Below are positions 60,803 through 64,000 of a DNA stretch of 64,000 bases, piece after piece. The notes beneath the pieces are model-generated. The model ran no database searches. It had not been told where the DNA came from and saw only the letters and a list, made by a program, of their open reading frames with translations. The DNA is from Muribaculum intestinale (lineage in GTDB: Bacteria; Bacteroidota; Bacteroidia; Bacteroidales; Muribaculaceae), in contig NZ_CP021421.1 in assembly GCF_002201515.1 (NCBI RefSeq), positions 2,108,001-2,172,000 of the forward strand, written 5' to 3'. Numbering within the stretch: position 1 is the first letter of the stretch; every line of letters begins with the position of its first letter. Made by a program: the position numbers and the translations under genes.

Positions 60803-63159
60803 TGAATAATCTAATAATTAAATCAATCTTATTTTTTCTAATGACCGTGATGTCGTCCGCGGCATTCGCGCACACAAATGCTACGAGTCAATCGAGAGTT
60901 GATATTGCTATATCGCCCAATTTAAAAGGAGTTGTTGTAGATGAAAACAAGACTCCAATAGATTTTGTAAATGTAGTCTTACTAAAAGTTGACTCTACAT
61001 ATCTCGCAGGTACGATTACGGATAAAGATGGAACGTTTGCGTTCAAGGGGGATTATGACAGTCCACGGTTCATTAAAGTTTCTTCTGTCGGTTATGCCTC
61101 ACAAACACTTGACATTCCTTTGACAGGAAATTTTGGTATGATTGTCCTTGCAACCGAAAGCACCATGCTTGGTGAAGTCGTGGTAAAATCAAATCGCCCA
61201 GTAACGGCTATCAAGGGAGATGCGCTTGTGACGAATGTGGCAGGCACACAGCTTGAACATGCCGGAACAGCCGAGGATGTTCTGGTTCAAGTACCTATGG
61301 TTGTCGGACGCGACGGATCATTCGAGGTTTTCGGCAAGGGCTCCCCGGCAATCTATATCAACGGTCGTCTTGTGCGTGATTCCAACGAACTGATGCAGAT
61401 AAGTTCGGCTGATATAAAAAACGTTGAAGTTGTGACAAATCCGGGTGTCAGATATGACGCATCGGTCAATTCCGTAATCCGTATAACAACGAAACGACCG
61501 CAGGGAGATGGTTTTAGCGGTTTACTTCGGAGTGTCCTCAGGGAGAATAAATATGTATCCAGTGTGAATCAAGCGAATTTCAAATACAGGACAGGAGGAC
61601 TGGAGGTATTCGCCAATTTCGGTGGGGCAATAGCAAAGTTCCAGAGTAACCAATATGGTATATCCAACTCTTCTATGTCGTGGAAAGAAGAGATAACTCA
61701 GAACGGCTACGGCAACGTGAAAGATTTCTTCGGAAAGGCGTGGTTCTCATATATGTTTAATGAGAAGCATTCAATAGGAGCCTATTATAGTAATGGAATC
61801 ACAAACGACAGGATGCAACACTCCCATGTAACTGACTTGTCGGCTGACGATGAAATTTTAGACGTAGCCACAAGTCTGCGCTCAGGCGACACAAAGAAGC
61901 TCCCGCGGCATTATGCCAATATGTATTATAACGGCAAAATTGGAGACCTCGGCATTGATCTGAATGCCGATTATCTGTGGAACAAGTCAAGATCCAATGT
62001 CACGGTGGATGGAATCAGCCTGACAGATGGAAAATCGTTGATACACTCCCTCGGCGCGAATCGGGGACGTATGTTTGCAGAGAAACTGGTCTTAAGTTAT
62101 CCTGTATGGAACGGCACGATTGAGGCAGGTGAGGAATTCGTATCCTCTCGCTTCTCTTCCGATTATGTGACTGACGCGGAAATCGTAGATGATGCCAATA
62201 CTCGTGTTGACGAAAACAATATTGCCGGATTCATTGATTTCCGACAGACATTCGGTCGCTTCAATTTCGGAGCCGGATTGAGGTATGAGCATGTGAATTT
62301 CGATTATCTTGAAAACGGGCAGAAAAAAGAGAATCAGAGTAAGACGTATAATAATCTTTTCCCCTCTTTCTTTATGTCGACAACAATAGATAAAGTCCAA
62401 CTTTCATTAAACTATACAGGCAAGACAAAACGACCAAACTACGGCGACCTTGATGGCACAATCGACTATATCAACCGCTATACACTTCAAGGTGGGAATC
62501 CATATCTTAAGCCTGAGAAAATACACTCTGTAGAACTTACCGGGGCTTGGAGACGATTCTTCGCACAACTGTCGTATACCTATAAAAAGGATCCCATCAT
62601 ATCTACAACCGTGCCCTACGGAGAAAGCGGCGAGGTGAAGCTCATGACTCTGGATAATTTCCCGGAAATACATTCAATCCGCGCGTTTATAGGTGCGAGT
62701 TGCAATATCGGCATTTGGGACCCCCGCATAAATCTCGGCTTAACGAAGCAGTGGTTTGCAATCGACACTTGGAAAGGGCGCAAACACTTGAATAACCCAC
62801 AAGGGATGGTTCAGTGGCAGAATGCCATACATCTTCCCTATGACGTTTGGTTAAACGTCGATATGGCATGGGAGAGCGCAGGCAATGACAGAAACCTGTA
62901 TCGCAAGGCTTGCTCCTACGTAAATGCCAAACTATACAAGGCGTTTTTTAACAATAGCTTCAGTGTCTCTGTCGAGGCAAACGACATCTTCAATCAGCGC
63001 AATTATGGTGTTATGTCATTCAGCAGAGATATAACACGCTATGTCTGTGTCACTGATTTAAGTCGTTCATTCTACTTGACACTACAGTACACATTCAACT
63101 CAAGCCGCGACCGTTACAAAGGCCGTGGTGCAGGTACAAATGAAAAGAATCGATTCTAA
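60802..63159 (+). CDS. TonB-dependent outer-membrane receptor, non-SusC type
   Basis: The 785 residues have a signal peptide (1-23), a CarboxypepD_reg-like beta-sandwich (about 33-110, LKGVVVDENKTPIDFVNVVLL), a plug region (about 125-215, GKGSPAIYINGRLV), and a long C-terminal beta barrel ending NDIFNQRNYGVMSFSRDITRY to YTFNSSRDRYKGRG. No TonB-box sequence stands out. SusD is missing and the protein is shorter than SusC, so it fits the outer-membrane beta-barrel family that imports siderophores, peptides or small metabolites. The Crp/Fnr gene upstream probably controls it. A terminator follows 33 bp after the stop. Confidence 0.87.
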   Translation: MNNLIIKSILFFLMTVMSSAAFAHTNATSQSRVDIAISPNLKGVVVDENKTPIDFVNVVLLKVDSTYLAGTITDKDGTFAFKGDYDSPRFIKVSSVGYASQTLDIPLTGNFGMIVLATESTMLGEVVVKSNRPVTAIKGDALVTNVAGTQLEHAGTAEDVLVQVPMVVGRDGSFEVFGKGSPAIYINGRLVRDSNELMQISSADIKNVEVVTNPGVRYDASVNSVIRITTKRPQGDGFSGLLRSVLRENKYVSSVNQANFKYRTGGLEVFANFGGAIAKFQSNQYGISNSSMSWKEEITQNGYGNVKDFFGKAWFSYMFNEKHSIGAYYSNGITNDRMQHSHVTDLSADDEILDVATSLRSGDTKKLPRHYANMYYNGKIGDLGIDLNADYLWNKSRSNVTVDGISLTDGKSLIHSLGANRGRMFAEKLVLSYPVWNGTIEAGEEFVSSRFSSDYVTDAEIVDDANTRVDENNIAGFIDFRQTFGRFNFGAGLRYEHVNFDYLENGQKKENQSKTYNNLFPSFFMSTTIDKVQLSLNYTGKTKRPNYGDLDGTIDYINRYTLQGGNPYLKPEKIHSVELTGAWRRFFAQLSYTYKKDPIISTTVPYGESGEVKLMTLDNFPEIHSIRAFIGASCNIGIWDPRINLGLTKQWFAIDTWKGRKHLNNPQGMVQWQNAIHLPYDVWLNVDMAWESAGNDRNLYRKACSYVNAKLYKAFFNNSFSVSVEANDIFNQRNYGVMSFSRDITRYVCVTDLSRSFYLTLQYTFNSSRDRYKGRGAGTNEKNRF

Positions 63160-63191
63160 ATAATTAGATATAACGATACTCTTGAAAAAAT

Positions 63192-63218
63192 GGATATCGG
63201 TTTTCTCTCCCGATATCC
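63192..63218. terminator. Terminator between TonB receptor and DUF1349 genes
   Basis: GGATATCGG (63192-63200) pairs with CCGATATCC (63210-63218) over a 9-nt loop and is followed by AATATTTTTA. It serves the plus strand and probably the convergent minus gene. Confidence 0.75.
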
Positions 63219-63225
63219 AATATTT

Positions 63226-63240
63226 TTAAACAAGCTCTTA
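63226..63240. repeat. 15-bp copy of the element end sequence
   Basis: TTAAACAAGCTCTTA is identical to 9284-9298 and 60094-60108. Its last 3 bases coincide with the stop of the DUF1349 gene at 63238. The hairpin that accompanies the other copies is not present here. Confidence 0.6.
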
Positions 63241-63897
63241 TTCTGCGGCATTCTGCTCCAGCCACTTCAGACGTGTGGCGTCGGGCAGATGCTTTACCGA
63301 GAAGTCGGAGAATGTGGCACGGAAGCCGTTTCCGTCGGGGCATGCGGCCATCATGCCGATTTTTACCGGGCGGTTGGCCTCCATCCATGCGTTGCGCATG
63401 AGTGTGTATTCCTTGTCATCGAAAGAGTAGAATATCTCGATGGCATCGAGGCGGCGTACGGCTTTTATCCATATGAAGTCGACTGGACGGTCGAGGGCTA
63501 TAACACTCCAGTCGGATGTGTGATGGGTAACTACAGTGCTGAGGTTATATTTGCCGTCGACAAATTCTATTCCGGCCTTTATATAGTTTTCATGATCAAT
63601 GCGTATCATCATTCCGGCCTGGTCGAATCGCACCTTGTAGTCGCCCGACACTTTTACTTTTGCCTCGAATTCGCCGCCGTATTCGGCATAATAGAAGGGT
63701 GCGTCGTCAACGGTGAATCCGTAGTGTGATATCCGCCAGTAGTCGCTCTGCGGAGTGACGTCCATAGAGAGTTTCCCTCCGCTTATGTTCCATTGTGCCG
63801 GTTCGTTAAACCAATTCATTTTTTCAAGTCTCTGCCCACAAACCGATTGAGCTGCAATAAGTGATAATGCTGTAGCTAATGTTGCCTTTATATTCAT
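63238..63897 (-). CDS. Secreted DUF1349-type protein
   Basis: I use the ATG at 63897 (MNIKATLATALSLIAAQSVCG); the frame opens 11 codons upstream at a TTG. The 219-residue protein has a signal peptide (about 1-22), then a beta jelly-roll typical of DUF1349/regulation-of-enolase proteins: MNWFNEPAQWNISGGKLSMD, FDQAGMMIRIDHENYIKAGI and RRLDAIEIFYSFDD. This group is concanavalin-like, with binding or enzymatic roles on glycans that have not been assigned. It has a good promoter upstream and ends at the element end repeat. Confidence 0.75.
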   Translation of the reverse strand: MNIKATLATALSLIAAQSVCGQRLEKMNWFNEPAQWNISGGKLSMDVTPQSDYWRISHYGFTVDDAPFYYAEYGGEFEAKVKVSGDYKVRFDQAGMMIRIDHENYIKAGIEFVDGKYNLSTVVTHHTSDWSVIALDRPVDFIWIKAVRRLDAIEIFYSFDDKEYTLMRNAWMEANRPVKIGMMAACPDGNGFRATFSDFSVKHLPDATRLKWLEQNAAE

Positions 63898-63938
63898 TGC
63901 TTTATTATTTTTAAATAACCATTCAATCAATTAACTTT

Positions 63939-63971
63939 GCAAAGTTAATGGCTTGCTTTATAGTGGGCAAT
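63939..63971 (-). promoter_or_regulatory. Promoter of the DUF1349 gene
   Basis: TTG (63968-63970) and TAACTTTG (63940-63947) on the minus strand are 20 nt apart. The start codon lies about 42 nt downstream. Confidence 0.65.
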
Positions 63972-64000
63972 GGCTGAAAATAACCATTTTTGCATATGGA

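Noticed and set aside
1..64000. tRNA, rRNA, riboswitch or CRISPR genes
   Set aside because: Reading the intergenic regions by eye I saw no T-loop GGTTCGAATCC pattern, rRNA stretch, or spacer array. A covariance search was not possible, so weak candidates could be missed.

Overview
The window looks like chromosome of a gut-type Bacteroidales bacterium, probably Muribaculaceae-like. That placement is my inference from four things: promoters of the Bacteroidetes form (TTTG, 19-20 nt, TAnnTTTG) in front of many genes with almost no Shine-Dalgarno sequences; an ECF sigma/FecR pair in front of a glycosidase cassette; a surface-lipoprotein plus OmpA pair; and an HU-SPOR fusion and Hc1-like histone typical of that order. 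No rRNA, tRNA, CRISPR array, phage or intact transposase was found.

Layout. 1-8.9 kb, all minus strand: mutL (3' end cut by the window edge), a HAD phosphatase, a phosphoribosyltransferase, a secreted protein, and an OmpA-family porin downstream of a large coiled-coil lipoprotein with a long leader. 9.0-9.3 kb: a 270-bp MITE-like element between a promoter and a MATE transporter gene. 9.3-14.3 kb, plus: MATE exporter, FAD dehydrogenase, and a membrane sensor with a SpoIIE-type phosphatase domain lacking a key Asp. 14.4-18.5 kb, plus: Hc1-like histone, then a tight operon of alpha/beta hydrolase, membrane-anchored Mur ligase and a D-Ala-D-Ala-ligase-like ATP-grasp enzyme. 18.5-25 kb: orphan ATP-grasp protein, CDF metal exporter, small membrane ORF, Sua5/YrdC tRNA-modification enzyme overlapping a polyprenyl-phosphate sugar transferase, and a ClC channel with CBS domains. 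25-31 kb: 11-residue-repeat protein, second MATE exporter with a low-molecular-weight tyrosine phosphatase, DUF4332 protein, zinc metallopeptidase, and an AGCS amino-acid:cation symporter.

31-53 kb is the accessory core. A 1405-residue secreted adhesin-like protein is followed by an ECF sigma factor, a FecR anti-sigma factor and seven consecutive exported proteins: DUF4832, FAD oxidoreductase, GH36-like, GH2 glucuronidase-like, SGNH-GH3 fusion, GH3 with PA14, and GH2 galactosidase-like. There is no SusC/SusD pair in this run, so it is a polysaccharide- or glycoside-processing cassette with a regulator but without its own transporter. It ends at a 22-bp perfect inverted-repeat terminator facing a convergent maf/GH84 unit. 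56-60 kb, minus: kdsC, DUF2520, nitroreductase, HU-SPOR (probably leaderless) and a flavodoxin-like reductase.

60.1-63.2 kb holds a Crp/Fnr regulator and a non-SusC TonB receptor with a palindrome of CRP-like spacing on the receptor start codon. The pair is bracketed by direct copies of a 15-bp element end also found at 9.3 kb, which suggests a mobile or recently acquired module. A secreted DUF1349 protein closes the window.

Functional calls come from motif recognition in the translated sequence. No database search was run.
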